The notes below the pieces were generated by a model that saw nothing but the letters and a program-made list of their open reading frames with translations, was not told where the DNA came from and ran no database searches. This document shows positions 1 through 7,965 of a stretch of DNA of 64,000 nucleotides, in pieces (position 1 is the first letter of the stretch; every line of letters starts with the position of its first letter). Both the position numbers and the translations under genes were made by a program. This DNA is from Neobacillus sp. WH10 (lineage in GTDB: Bacteria > Bacillota > Bacilli > Bacillales > Cytobacillaceae): positions 2,046,001 through 2,110,000 of the forward strand of contig NZ_CP126110.1 in assembly GCF_030123405.1 (NCBI RefSeq), written 5' to 3'.

Positions 1-61
1 TTCATATTTTAGACAATATTTCGTGCCAAAGGGTTGCATTTTTTTGAGCTTAGGTCTAGAA

Positions 62-75
62 TTGTAAGCGTTTAG
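62..75 (+). promoter_or_regulatory. cre-like site upstream of korA
   Basis: TTGTAAGCGTTTAG resembles the left and central part of the CcpA operator (TGWAANCGNTNWCA), but the last two positions do not fit. It lies about 135 bp before the korA start. This suggests carbon catabolite control of the oxidoreductase, on motif similarity alone. Confidence 0.25.
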
Positions 76-210
76 TACATATCTTCGATTCATTTTTTTT
101 GCCTTTAATGTATTAAAAAGGCTAATGTCTAGTGAATTACTAGGATAAGTGCTACACTAATAAATGATTTAATCTACATATTTTTTACATATCCAAAGGG
201 GTGTAAGCAA

Positions 211-1947
211 ATGATCAATCAACTTTCGTGGAAAGTTGGCGGACAACAAGGGGAAGGTATTGAAAGTACTGGGGAAATCTTTGCAATCGCACTGAATCGC
301 CTGGGATATTACTTGTATGGTTATCGTCACTTTTCATCTCGTATCAAAGGCGGGCATACAAATAATAAGATCAGAGTTAGTACAACAGAAGTTCGCTCTA
401 TTTCTGATGACCTTGATATCCTTGTAGCATTTGACCAAGAAACGATCGATGTAAACTACAAAGAGCTTCATAGCAAAGGGGTAATCCTTGCAGATGCAAA
501 ATTTACTCCAAAGAAACCAGAAGATACTGAAGCATTATTGTATGCGGTTCCTTTTACTGAAATTGCCACTGAGTTAGGTACTTCTTTAATGAAAAACATG
601 GTAGCAATCGGGGCAACTTCAGCTGTCTTAGATTTGGATATTCACGTTTTTGAAGAAGTAGTTCGAGAGATTTTCGGTAAAAAGGGCGACAAGGTTGTTG
701 CTAAAAATATGGATGCAATCCAAGCAGGCTTTGATTATATGAAAGAAAAAATGAATGGAAATGTACCGACAATGGTACTTGAAAAAGCAGATGGTAAAAA
801 GCGCATGTTCATGATTGGAAATGATGCCATCGCATTAGGCGCAATGGCTGCAGGCTGCCGCTTCATGGCTGCATATCCTATTACACCTGCTTCTGATATT
901 ATGGAGTATTTGATTAAGAAACTTCCAGCTGTGGGCGGAACAGTAATCCAAACAGAAGACGAAATTGCTGCTTGTACAATGACAATTGGAGCAAGCTACG
1001 GCGGAGTTCGTGCGATAACTGCATCTTCTGGTCCGGGATTATCATTAAAGATGGAAGCAATCGGACTAGCAGGTATTACAGAAACTCCGCTTGTTATTGT
1101 TGACACGCAACGTGGAGGCCCATCAACAGGACTGCCAACAAAACAAGAACAGTCAGATTTAATGGCGATGATCTATGGTACTCACGGGGAAATTCCGAAA
1201 ATTGTTATTGCTCCAAGTACTGTGGAAGAGGCTTTCTATGATACAGCAGAAGCTTTCAACCTTGCTGAAGAATATCAATGTCCAGTTATTGTTCTATCCG
1301 ACCTTCAATTATCATTAGGTAAACAAACAGTAGAACCTCTTGATGCTTCGAAGGTTGAAATTAGACGAGGAAAGCTTGTTACAGAAGAGCTTCCAGAAAT
1401 TGAAAACAAAGGTTATTTCAAACGATATGAAGTAACAGAAGATGGTATATCACCTCGTACAATTCCTGGTATGAAAAATGGTATTCACCATGTAACAGGT
1501 GTTGAGCATGCAGAAACTGGTAAACCTTCAGAATCGGCAGCAAATCGAATTGCTCAAATGGATAAACGTATGAGAAAAGTAGAAAATATTCGTTTCAATA
1601 CACCGGTATATAAAAATGCTCCACACGAAGATGCAGACCTATTGATTGTTGGTTTTAACTCTACTCGTGGTGCAATCGAAGAAGCTATGGTTCGTTTAGA
1701 AAAAGATGGATTGAAAGTAAATCATGCACAAATTCGCTTAATTCATCCATTCCCAGCTGACGAAGTTCTTCCACTTGTTCGCTCTGCGAAAAAAGTGCTT
1801 GTTGTAGAAAACAATGCAACTGGACAATTAGCAAATATCATGAAAATGAATATTGGAAATGCTGAAAAAATCACTAAATTTGTTAAATATGATGGTAATC
1901 CATTCCTACCTCACGAAGTACATTCAAAATGTAAGGAGTTGTTCTAA
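211..1947 (+). CDS. korA: 2-oxoacid:ferredoxin oxidoreductase, alpha subunit (fused gamma-alpha)
   Basis: This is the large subunit of a two-subunit 2-oxoacid:acceptor oxidoreductase, which oxidatively decarboxylates a 2-oxoacid (2-oxoglutarate in the best-studied homologues) to acyl-CoA with electrons passed to ferredoxin. The first ~190 residues form the gamma domain, beginning WKVGGQQGEGIESTG. Residues ~195-575 form the pyrimidine-binding alpha domain with a GYG-type region near QTEDEIAACTM and the conserved segment DTQRGGPSTGLPT. The length of 578 aa is normal for the fused form. The start has a good ribosome binding site (AAAGGGGTG at about 196-204). The korB ATG follows the TAA directly, so the two subunits should be translated together. 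The substrate is inferred from the family. The gene sits just upstream of miaB-ricA-cotE. Confidence 0.93.
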   Translation: MINQLSWKVGGQQGEGIESTGEIFAIALNRLGYYLYGYRHFSSRIKGGHTNNKIRVSTTEVRSISDDLDILVAFDQETIDVNYKELHSKGVILADAKFTPKKPEDTEALLYAVPFTEIATELGTSLMKNMVAIGATSAVLDLDIHVFEEVVREIFGKKGDKVVAKNMDAIQAGFDYMKEKMNGNVPTMVLEKADGKKRMFMIGNDAIALGAMAAGCRFMAAYPITPASDIMEYLIKKLPAVGGTVIQTEDEIAACTMTIGASYGGVRAITASSGPGLSLKMEAIGLAGITETPLVIVDTQRGGPSTGLPTKQEQSDLMAMIYGTHGEIPKIVIAPSTVEEAFYDTAEAFNLAEEYQCPVIVLSDLQLSLGKQTVEPLDASKVEIRRGKLVTEELPEIENKGYFKRYEVTEDGISPRTIPGMKNGIHHVTGVEHAETGKPSESAANRIAQMDKRMRKVENIRFNTPVYKNAPHEDADLLIVGFNSTRGAIEEAMVRLEKDGLKVNHAQIRLIHPFPADEVLPLVRSAKKVLVVENNATGQLANIMKMNIGNAEKITKFVKYDGNPFLPHEVHSKCKELF

Positions 1948-2814
1948 ATGGCCACTTTTAAAGATTTCAGAAATGATGTGAAACCGAACTGGTGCCCTGG
2001 CTGTGGTGACTTCTCTGTACAGGCAGCAATGCAGCGTGCGGCAGCAAATGTTGGATTAGAACCAGAAAATTTAGCGGTTATTTCAGGGATTGGCTGTTCA
2101 GGACGGATCTCTGGATATATAAATTCTTACGGTTTCCATGGTATCCATGGTCGTTCACTTCCGATTGCCCAAGGCGTTAAAATGGCGAATCGTGATTTAA
2201 CAGTTATCGCTTCCGGTGGTGATGGTGACGGTTATGCGATTGGGATGGGACATACAGTTCATGCCATTCGTCGTAACATTGATATTACTTACGTTGTTAT
2301 GGATAACCAGATTTATGGTTTAACAAAAGGACAAACATCACCACGTTCGGCTGTAGGGTTTAAAACAAAATCTACTCCAATGGGATCAATTGAACAAGCT
2401 ATTTCGCCAATGGAAATGGCATTAACAGTTGGCGCAACCTTTGTTGCACAAAGCTTTTCAACTGATTTAAAAGACCTTACTGCATTAATTGAAGCGGGTA
2501 TCAAGCACAAAGGTTTCTCTTTAATCAATGTATTCAGCCCATGTGTAACCTATAATAAAGTAAACACATATGACTGGTTTAAAGAAAACCTTACAAAGCT
2601 TAGTGATGTTGAAGGATATGATCCATCAAATCGTGAAATGGCGATGCAGACATTAATGAAGCGTAACGGCTTAGTTACTGGACTTATTTACCAAAATACT
2701 GAGCGTCCTTCTTACCAAGAATTAATTACTGGCTATGCTGAAGAACCATTAGTAGATGCAAACTTAAATCTTGATCAGGCACACTTTGATAAATTAGTTG
2801 CAGAGTTTATGTAA
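1948..2814 (+). CDS. korB: 2-oxoacid:ferredoxin oxidoreductase, beta subunit (TPP-binding)
   Basis: This is the catalytic thiamine diphosphate subunit and partner of KorA. The TPP/Mg motif is visible as GGDGDGYAIGMGHTVHA followed by VVMDNQIYGLTKGQ. Four cysteines fit the single [4Fe-4S] cluster of KorB proteins: NWCPGCGDF (two), GIGCSGR and FSPCVTYN. The length of 288 aa is normal. The ATG abuts the korA stop codon with no spacer. A strong intrinsic terminator follows at 2826-2858, so korAB is a closed two-gene operon. Confidence 0.94.
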   Translation: MATFKDFRNDVKPNWCPGCGDFSVQAAMQRAAANVGLEPENLAVISGIGCSGRISGYINSYGFHGIHGRSLPIAQGVKMANRDLTVIASGGDGDGYAIGMGHTVHAIRRNIDITYVVMDNQIYGLTKGQTSPRSAVGFKTKSTPMGSIEQAISPMEMALTVGATFVAQSFSTDLKDLTALIEAGIKHKGFSLINVFSPCVTYNKVNTYDWFKENLTKLSDVEGYDPSNREMAMQTLMKRNGLVTGLIYQNTERPSYQELITGYAEEPLVDANLNLDQAHFDKLVAEFM

Positions 2815-2825
2815 TGAATGAAGTT

Positions 2826-2858
2826 AAAATCCCGTGGAAATTGATCCACGGGATTTTT
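2826..2858 (+). terminator. Intrinsic terminator of korAB
   Basis: A 12-bp stem (AAAATCCCGTGG paired with CCACGGGATTTT) closes an 8-nt loop and runs into a T tract. It lies 12 nt after the korB stop. Confidence 0.9.
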
Positions 2859-2951
2859 CTGTAATGAGTGAATTGTGTCACAGCTATCGTTGTTGTTATT
2901 GATTAAACTTTATTAATTGGACTCCACAAATAATTTGGAACTTTCCAAGTG

Positions 2952-2975
2952 CCTGTAAACATGCATGTTTACAGG
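2952..2975. repeat. Perfect 24-bp palindrome between korB and miaB
   Basis: The left arm CCTGTAAACATG is followed immediately by its exact reverse complement CATGTTTACAGG, with no spacer. It lies 155-178 bp before miaB and after the korAB terminator. The flanking sequence is T-rich but has no clean U tract, so it could be an operator, a cruciform-prone site or a decayed terminator. Confidence 0.7.
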
Positions 2976-3129
2976 GATTTCTATTGTTTTCATTTTCGTA
3001 AACCTTTATACTATTATAATGTGCAGATAATGCCCATGTTTTCCTATCTTTTGAAATAGGTAAAAAATAACAGTTAGAAATTTAATAGACGTAAACCAGG
3101 AAAATTTTTAAGAAAGGGGTTCTAAATAA

Positions 3130-4671
3130 ATGAATGAAAAACAACGATTAGAAGGTCAAAAAGTAGCAACATATTCTTCGGACAAAAAATCCGCCAAGGA
3201 TTACAGCAAATACTTTGAGCAAGTCATTACTGCGCCTTCATTAAAAGAAGCGAAAAAACGTGGTAAAGAAGAAGTAAAGTATCATAACGACTTTGCTATT
3301 CCCGAAGAGTTCCGAGGAATGGGTGAGGGCCGTAAGTTTTATATCCGTACCTATGGCTGCCAGATGAATGAACATGATACAGAAGTAATGGCAGGAATCT
3401 TCTTAGCACTAGGATATGAGCCAACAGACAGCACGGAGGATGCTAATGTCATTCTACTAAATACTTGTGCTATTCGCGAAAATGCAGAAAATAAAGTGTT
3501 TGGTGAACTTGGTCACCTAAAAGCTTTAAAAATGGAAAAACCGGATTTACTCCTTGGTGTTTGTGGTTGCATGTCTCAGGAAGAATCTGTCGTCAACAAA
3601 ATTTTAAAGACATATCACCATGTTGATATGATTTTTGGAACCCATAATATTCACCGCTTACCAAACATTCTGCATGAAGCATACATGTCAAAAGAAATGG
3701 TAGTCGAAGTATGGTCAAAGGAAGGGGACGTAATCGAAAACCTTCCAAAAGTACGCCGTGGTAAAATTAAGGCATGGGTTAACATTATGTATGGCTGTGA
3801 TAAATTCTGTACGTATTGTATCGTTCCCTTCACCCGCGGGAAGGAACGGAGCCGCCGGCCAGAAGAAATTATTCAGGAAGTACGCCATTTAGCAGCCCAA
3901 GGCTATCAAGAAGTGACTCTTTTAGGTCAAAACGTAAATGCGTATGGAAAAGATCTAGAGGACACGAACTATGGCTTAGGTGACTTAATGGATGAACTCC
4001 GTAAAATTGATATACCACGGATTCGGTTTACAACAAGCCACCCGCGTGACTTTGATGATCGTTTGATTGAGGTACTTGCCAAGGGCGGAAACTTAATGGA
4101 TCATATCCATTTACCTGTTCAATCCGGATCAACTGATGTCTTGAAAATTATGGCTCGTAAATATACAAGGGAACAATATTTAGAGCTTGTTCGAAAAATT
4201 AAAGCTGCTATTCCGAATGTTGCATTGACAACAGATATTATCGTTGGCTATCCGAATGAGACTGACGAGCAGTTTGAAGAAACGATGTCGCTCTATCGTG
4301 AAGTCGGGTATGAATTAGCATACACCTTTATTTACTCTCCTCGTGAAGGAACTCCAGCAGCTAAAATGGAGGATAACGTTCCAATGGAAGTAAAGAAAGA
4401 ACGTTTGCAGCGTTTAAATGCACTTGTAAATGAGCTGTCTTTAGAAGCAATGAAGAAGCATGAAGGTCAAATTGTTGATGTTCTGGTTGAAGGGGAAAGT
4501 AAAAACAATCCTGATGTCCTTGCCGGGTATACGTCTAGAAACAAACTTGTAAATTTCGCAGCACCAAAATCGGCAATTGGAAAAATTGTGAAAGTAAAGA
4601 TTACTGAAGCAAAAACATGGTCATTAAACGGAGAAATGGTGGAAGAATTAGAACCAGCAGAGGTGAACTAA
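3130..4671 (+). CDS. miaB: tRNA-2-methylthio-N6-dimethylallyladenosine synthase MiaB
   Basis: This radical SAM methylthiotransferase converts i6A37 to ms2i6A37 in tRNAs reading UNN codons. The N-terminal MTTase domain has the three auxiliary-cluster cysteines (about C77 in YGCQMNE, C113 in NTCAIRE, C147 in VCGCMSQ). The radical SAM motif CxxxCxxC is C223/C227/C230 in YGCDKFCTYC. A TRAM domain occupies about residues 445-508. The length of 513 aa is normal for Bacillus MiaB, which has a long N-terminal tail. AAGAAAGGGG precedes the ATG. ricA starts one base after the stop, so the two are translationally close, as in B. subtilis ymcB-ymcA. Confidence 0.96.
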   Translation: MNEKQRLEGQKVATYSSDKKSAKDYSKYFEQVITAPSLKEAKKRGKEEVKYHNDFAIPEEFRGMGEGRKFYIRTYGCQMNEHDTEVMAGIFLALGYEPTDSTEDANVILLNTCAIRENAENKVFGELGHLKALKMEKPDLLLGVCGCMSQEESVVNKILKTYHHVDMIFGTHNIHRLPNILHEAYMSKEMVVEVWSKEGDVIENLPKVRRGKIKAWVNIMYGCDKFCTYCIVPFTRGKERSRRPEEIIQEVRHLAAQGYQEVTLLGQNVNAYGKDLEDTNYGLGDLMDELRKIDIPRIRFTTSHPRDFDDRLIEVLAKGGNLMDHIHLPVQSGSTDVLKIMARKYTREQYLELVRKIKAAIPNVALTTDIIVGYPNETDEQFEETMSLYREVGYELAYTFIYSPREGTPAAKMEDNVPMEVKKERLQRLNALVNELSLEAMKKHEGQIVDVLVEGESKNNPDVLAGYTSRNKLVNFAAPKSAIGKIVKVKITEAKTWSLNGEMVEELEPAEVN

Positions 4672-4672
4672 A

Positions 4673-5128
4673 GTGGCGAAGTATACAAAAGACGATATCG
4701 TCGCTCGTGCAACAGAATTAGCACGTATGATTGCAGAAACAGAGGAAGTGGACTTCTTCAAACGGGCAGAAGCTCATATCCATGACAATCAAAAGGTTAA
4801 GACTTTAATCTCAGACATTAAGGGTTTGCAAAAGCAGGCAGTTAACCTGCAGCATTACGGAAAGCATGAAGCATTAAAAAAGGTTGAAGACAAAATTGCA
4901 TCCATTGAACAAGAATTGGATGAAATTCCTGTTGTCCAGGATTTCAAACAATCACAAGAAGAAGTGAATGAACTGCTTCAGATAATTGCTTCAACCATCT
5001 CGAATACGGTTACCGATGAAATCATCATTTCAACGGGTGGAGATGTATTAAGTGGCGAAACAGGTGCAAGCTTGAAAAATGGCGGCGGTGCTTGCGAAGG
5101 CCACGGTGATTGTGATCACGAGCATTAA
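4673..5128 (+). CDS. ricA: RicA (YmcA), YlbF/YmcA family regulator
   Basis: This is a helical YlbF/YmcA-family protein of 151 aa. In B. subtilis RicA forms a complex with RicF (YlbF) and RicT (YaaT) that acts with RNase Y in mRNA processing and promotes sporulation, competence and biofilm formation. The family core covers about residues 5-115. The C-terminal tail carries C141 and C147 within a Gly/His-rich segment (GGACEGHGDCDHEH), consistent with the cysteines that help bind Fe-S clusters in the complex. It starts with GTG one base after the miaB stop, and a terminator follows directly. The order miaB-ricA-cotE matches B. subtilis. Confidence 0.93.
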   Translation: MAKYTKDDIVARATELARMIAETEEVDFFKRAEAHIHDNQKVKTLISDIKGLQKQAVNLQHYGKHEALKKVEDKIASIEQELDEIPVVQDFKQSQEEVNELLQIIASTISNTVTDEIIISTGGDVLSGETGASLKNGGGACEGHGDCDHEH

Positions 5129-5137
5129 AATTGTAAG

Positions 5138-5166
5138 CCAGGCTTCTGAACGAAGTCTGGTTTTTC
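5138..5166 (+). terminator. Intrinsic terminator of miaB-ricA
   Basis: A 9-bp stem CCAGGCTTC/GAAGTCTGG (one G-T pair) with a TGAAC loop is followed by TTTTTC. It lies 9 nt after the ricA stop. Confidence 0.88.
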
Positions 5167-5366
5167 TATTGTTAAATTTTCCACGAAAAAATAACCACGT
5201 AGAAACCTTCACTTTAAAGTACAGGCACAAAAGGCACACACCTATAAATCCCGCATAAAATGAACTATGACTAAACTTTTAACCAGTAATCACAAAATTA
5301 TATATCACACTAGTCTAAAGAATAGCATAGGATGAAATGAAACTGAATGAGGAGGGTTCGCGCGAA

Positions 5367-5912
5367 ATGGGAGAATATAGAGAGATAATTACCAAGGCCG
5401 TAGTAGCGAAAGGACGGAAATTTACCCAGTCCAATCATACGATTAGCCCGGCACATAGTCCAACAAGTATTCTTGGCTGTTGGATTATCAACCATAAATA
5501 CAACGCGAAAAAAGTCGGCAAAACCGTAGAGATACATGGCTCGTATGACATCAACGTTTGGTACTCATTTAATGATAATACCAAAACAGAAGTAGTAACT
5601 GAACGAGTTCAATATACTGATGTCATTAAGTTAAAGTATCGTGACCATGATTGCCTCGATGACAACGAAATATGTGCACGAGTGCTGCAACAGCCAAACT
5701 GTTGTGAAGCTGTCATTTCCCCTAATGGTAACCGAATCATCGTCCATGTCGAAAGGGAATTCCTTGTGGAAGTGATTGGTGAGACAAAGGTAATTGTCCG
5801 TATCAGCACTGAAGGCAGCAAGGATAATGATGATGATTGGGGATTGGATGTTGACGACGAAGAATTCGAAGAACTAAATCCGGATTTCTTAGTCGGATCA
5901 GAAGAGGAATAA
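5367..5912 (+). CDS. cotE: Outer spore coat morphogenetic protein CotE
   Basis: CotE organises assembly of the outer spore coat around the forespore. The start is set at MGEYREIITKAVVAKG, which matches the known CotE N-terminus. It has AGGAGGG at 5350-5356 with an 11-nt gap, and ten in-frame codons upstream are rejected. The conserved ILGCWIINH segment and the acidic C-terminal tail (DNDDDWGLDVDDEEFEEL), which recruits other coat proteins in B. subtilis, are both present. The length is 181 aa as in the family. It is separated from ricA by a terminator and so has its own promoter. In B. subtilis cotE is driven by mother-cell sigma factors; no clear consensus is identified here. mutS/mutL, which follow cotE in B. 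subtilis, are absent downstream. Confidence 0.96.
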   Translation: MGEYREIITKAVVAKGRKFTQSNHTISPAHSPTSILGCWIINHKYNAKKVGKTVEIHGSYDINVWYSFNDNTKTEVVTERVQYTDVIKLKYRDHDCLDDNEICARVLQQPNCCEAVISPNGNRIIVHVEREFLVEVIGETKVIVRISTEGSKDNDDDWGLDVDDEEFEELNPDFLVGSEEE

Positions 5913-5916
5913 AGAT

Positions 5917-5944
5917 ACTAGGAAGGTATACTTCCTAGTTTTTT
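5917..5944 (+). terminator. Intrinsic terminator of cotE
   Basis: The perfect 9-bp stem ACTAGGAAG/CTTCCTAGT with a GTATA loop is followed by a T tract. Confidence 0.9.
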
Positions 5945-6031
5945 CTCTTTCAGTACAATAATAATAGAGAATTTCTGATTTTAGAATGAGAAACTGTTAA
6001 AATCAGCAAGCTATTTCTAGGAGGTGCTAGT

Positions 6032-6232
6032 ATGGAGCCAAGACAGCCTGGAAATAAAAACATTCCTAATTTTAATCAATTAAACGATAGGATTATTGCT
6101 GAAAGTTCACCTTCACCAATGTTAGTAATCAAAACAAATCTTGATCCAAAGGATGCTACTGAAAATAACCCGTATTATCAGGAGGGTGAGGTCAAAAGCC
6201 CGAAAGCGTTTAAAGATTATTTTGAGGAATGA
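6032..6232 (+). CDS. Small hypothetical protein, 66 aa
   Basis: I do not recognise this protein. It is hydrophilic with no signal or membrane segment, and begins MEPRQPGNKNIPNFNQLNDR. A canonical site (TAGGAGGTGCTAGT) directly before the ATG and a terminator overlapping the stop codon support a genuine gene. It is flanked by hairpins on both sides and so is probably a single-gene transcript. Confidence 0.65.
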   Translation: MEPRQPGNKNIPNFNQLNDRIIAESSPSPMLVIKTNLDPKDATENNPYYQEGEVKSPKAFKDYFEE

Positions 6233-6264
6233 AAAAAGTCAGGAGCTTATTCCTGGCTTTTTTT
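6232..6264. terminator. Bidirectional terminator between the 66-aa gene and the GNAT gene
   Basis: AAAAAAGTCAGGA pairs with TCCTGGCTTTTTT around the loop GCTTAT. The A-run and T-run on either side let it serve both converging genes; it includes the ends of both. Confidence 0.88.
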
Positions 6265-6798
6265 CCATTCATGCTTTAAAAGAGATAATACATATGTATC
6301 ATTAAATTGTTCATTTTGATGAATGTAGCCTCGAAGTATTCCTTCCTTTGTAAATCCTATCTTAGTAAGCAAAGCTATTGATGCTTCATTCTCGGGGTAA
6401 ACCACGGCCCCGACTCGATATAAATCCAATTTATTAAAACTAAAACGCAGCACTTCGTTAATTGCCTCAGTGGCGTAACCCATTTTCCAAAAAGATGGAT
6501 GCAGTTCATACCCGATTTCAGACCGTTTATTCTTCAGATGTAAAGCATTAAGACCGACAGTTCCGATGATTCTTTGATTTTCTTTTAGTTTGATTCCCCA
6601 GCGGATTCCGCGTTTTTCAAGAAAGTTCTTGTGAAACATGTCAATTAATCTGGAAGCTTCAACTTGTAAAGTGAACCGATTTGTCCCATAAAATCTCGTC
6701 ACTTCTTCTAAAGATAATATCTCGTAGAGGCTATCAACATGTTGCTCTGTTATTTCAATTAATTTCAGTCTTTTTGTTTCTAAAATAGGAAAACTCAC
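6247..6798 (-). CDS. GNAT family N-acetyltransferase, RimJ/RimL type
   Basis: This is an acetyl-CoA-dependent N-acetyltransferase of the RimJ/RimL-like branch (183 aa). The N-terminal ETKRLKLIEIT strand, the acetyl-CoA region near RSEIGYELHPSFWKMGYATEA and the C-terminal NEASIALLTKIGFTKEGILR are all characteristic. The substrate cannot be read from sequence; relatives acetylate ribosomal protein N-termini or small molecules. It starts with GTG and has only a weak upstream purine stretch. It converges on the 66-aa gene through a shared terminator. Confidence 0.85.
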   Translation of the reverse strand: MSFPILETKRLKLIEITEQHVDSLYEILSLEEVTRFYGTNRFTLQVEASRLIDMFHKNFLEKRGIRWGIKLKENQRIIGTVGLNALHLKNKRSEIGYELHPSFWKMGYATEAINEVLRFSFNKLDLYRVGAVVYPENEASIALLTKIGFTKEGILRGYIHQNEQFNDTYVLSLLKHEWKKSQE

Positions 6799-6911
6799 GT
6801 TATCAGCTCTCTTTTAAACATAATGTAGTTTATTAACTCAATTTCCTCATAGAATTGAATCTAGGTCAATAGCAAAATATTATTTTGGTAAACAATGTTT
6901 TTCTGAATGTT

Positions 6912-7775
6912 TTAAAAGGTTTCGAGAAAACGTACTGCACTTTTGGAAAGGCTGCGCTCTTTAAGCCAGATGACAGCTGCCTCTGATTCAATTGTACTAT
7001 CTTCAATGTCAATTGTTTTTAAGCTGACTGGAGGGAATGAAAGTAAAGTGGATTGCGGGAGCAGGGCTGCACCAATTCCTGTCCTTACAAGTGATAAAAG
7101 CATGGCTGCATCAGCACATTGACAAACTATATTTGGATCAAAGCCGTGTCTTCTACATTCATCGACAACGAGTTCATACAAGCCGACCCCGCTGATTCTG
7201 TGTAAAAGCAATAACGGCATTTCTGCTATTTTCTTCATTTTTATCGTTTTTTTACTACTCCAGTTTTCGGGAATGACAAGTACAAATCGATCATTAGGGA
7301 GTGATAATGATGAAAAATCATTGAGGTCTAAGGGAAGACGAACAATGGCTAGTTCGATTTCCCGGTTTCTTATATTTTTGGCTAAACGAAACGAATCGCC
7401 TTCATGGAGACGAAAGGAAACTAGTGGGTAATGTTCACGAAAGTAACGGATCTTCTCTGGTATGTATGAAAAGCATGTTTTAACAGAACCAATCGATAAT
7501 AATCCTCTTATTCCCTCACCAACTTCCTTTACTTCTGTAACTGTTTCATCAAACCTCTGTAATATCTCTTGTGCTCTTTTATACAAAACTTTTCCCGCTT
7601 CAGTTAATTCGATGTTTTTTCCATTTCTGTCCATTAAAAGAACACCAAGTTCCTGCTCAAGTAATTTAAGCTGTTGACTTAGTGGAGGTTGTGCCATATG
7701 GAGCTTTTTTGCTGCGCGTGTAATTTGACCTTCCTGTGCAATGGTCGAAAAGTACCTTAGTTGTTTTACATCCAA
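6912..7775 (-). CDS. LysR family transcriptional regulator (divergent from hpaB)
   Basis: This LysR-type regulator has an N-terminal winged helix-turn-helix (MDVKQLRYFSTIAQEGQITR through QPPLSQQLKLLEQELGV, about residues 1-60) and a C-terminal effector-binding domain from about residue 90. The length of 287 aa is normal. It starts at TTG with AGGAGGAAT about 10 nt upstream. LysR genes usually control the divergently transcribed neighbour, here hpaB, often with an aromatic effector. Regulation of hpaB by 4-hydroxyphenylacetate is therefore inferred from position, not shown. Confidence 0.88.
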   Translation of the reverse strand: MDVKQLRYFSTIAQEGQITRAAKKLHMAQPPLSQQLKLLEQELGVLLMDRNGKNIELTEAGKVLYKRAQEILQRFDETVTEVKEVGEGIRGLLSIGSVKTCFSYIPEKIRYFREHYPLVSFRLHEGDSFRLAKNIRNREIELAIVRLPLDLNDFSSLSLPNDRFVLVIPENWSSKKTIKMKKIAEMPLLLLHRISGVGLYELVVDECRRHGFDPNIVCQCADAAMLLSLVRTGIGAALLPQSTLLSFPPVSLKTIDIEDSTIESEAAVIWLKERSLSKSAVRFLETF

Positions 7776-7849
7776 GAAAATATTCCTCCTTTATTAAGTA
7801 TATTTTTTTCGTATCGAAGACCAATTTTATAAGTATTTTTCATATATCA

Positions 7850-7861
7850 TAACACATGTTA
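7850..7861. promoter_or_regulatory. Dyad in the lysR-hpaB intergenic region
   Basis: TAACA-CA-TGTTA is a short perfect inverted repeat midway between the divergent lysR and hpaB starts. It is a candidate half of a LysR-type binding region, supported only by symmetry and position. Confidence 0.25.
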
Positions 7862-7895
7862 AATTAATATTGTAAGTAAATTCAGATAATTCTAT

Positions 7896-7910
7896 TTTTA
7901 AGCGGTTACA
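7896..7910 (+). promoter_or_regulatory. cre-like site upstream of hpaB
   Basis: TTTTAAGCGGTTACA fits the CcpA consensus WTGNAANCGNWNNCA at every position except the third (T for G). It lies 56 bp before the hpaB start, a position compatible with catabolite repression of the monooxygenase. Confidence 0.4.
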
Positions 7911-7965
7911 ATTAAAAATTAGCAATGAATATTTAAAATAGGAGAAATCGAAGGGAGAAATGGAC

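Noticed and set aside
5048..5239. Minus-strand frame over the ricA end and its terminator
   Set aside because: It runs through the terminator hairpin and opposite a well-supported gene.
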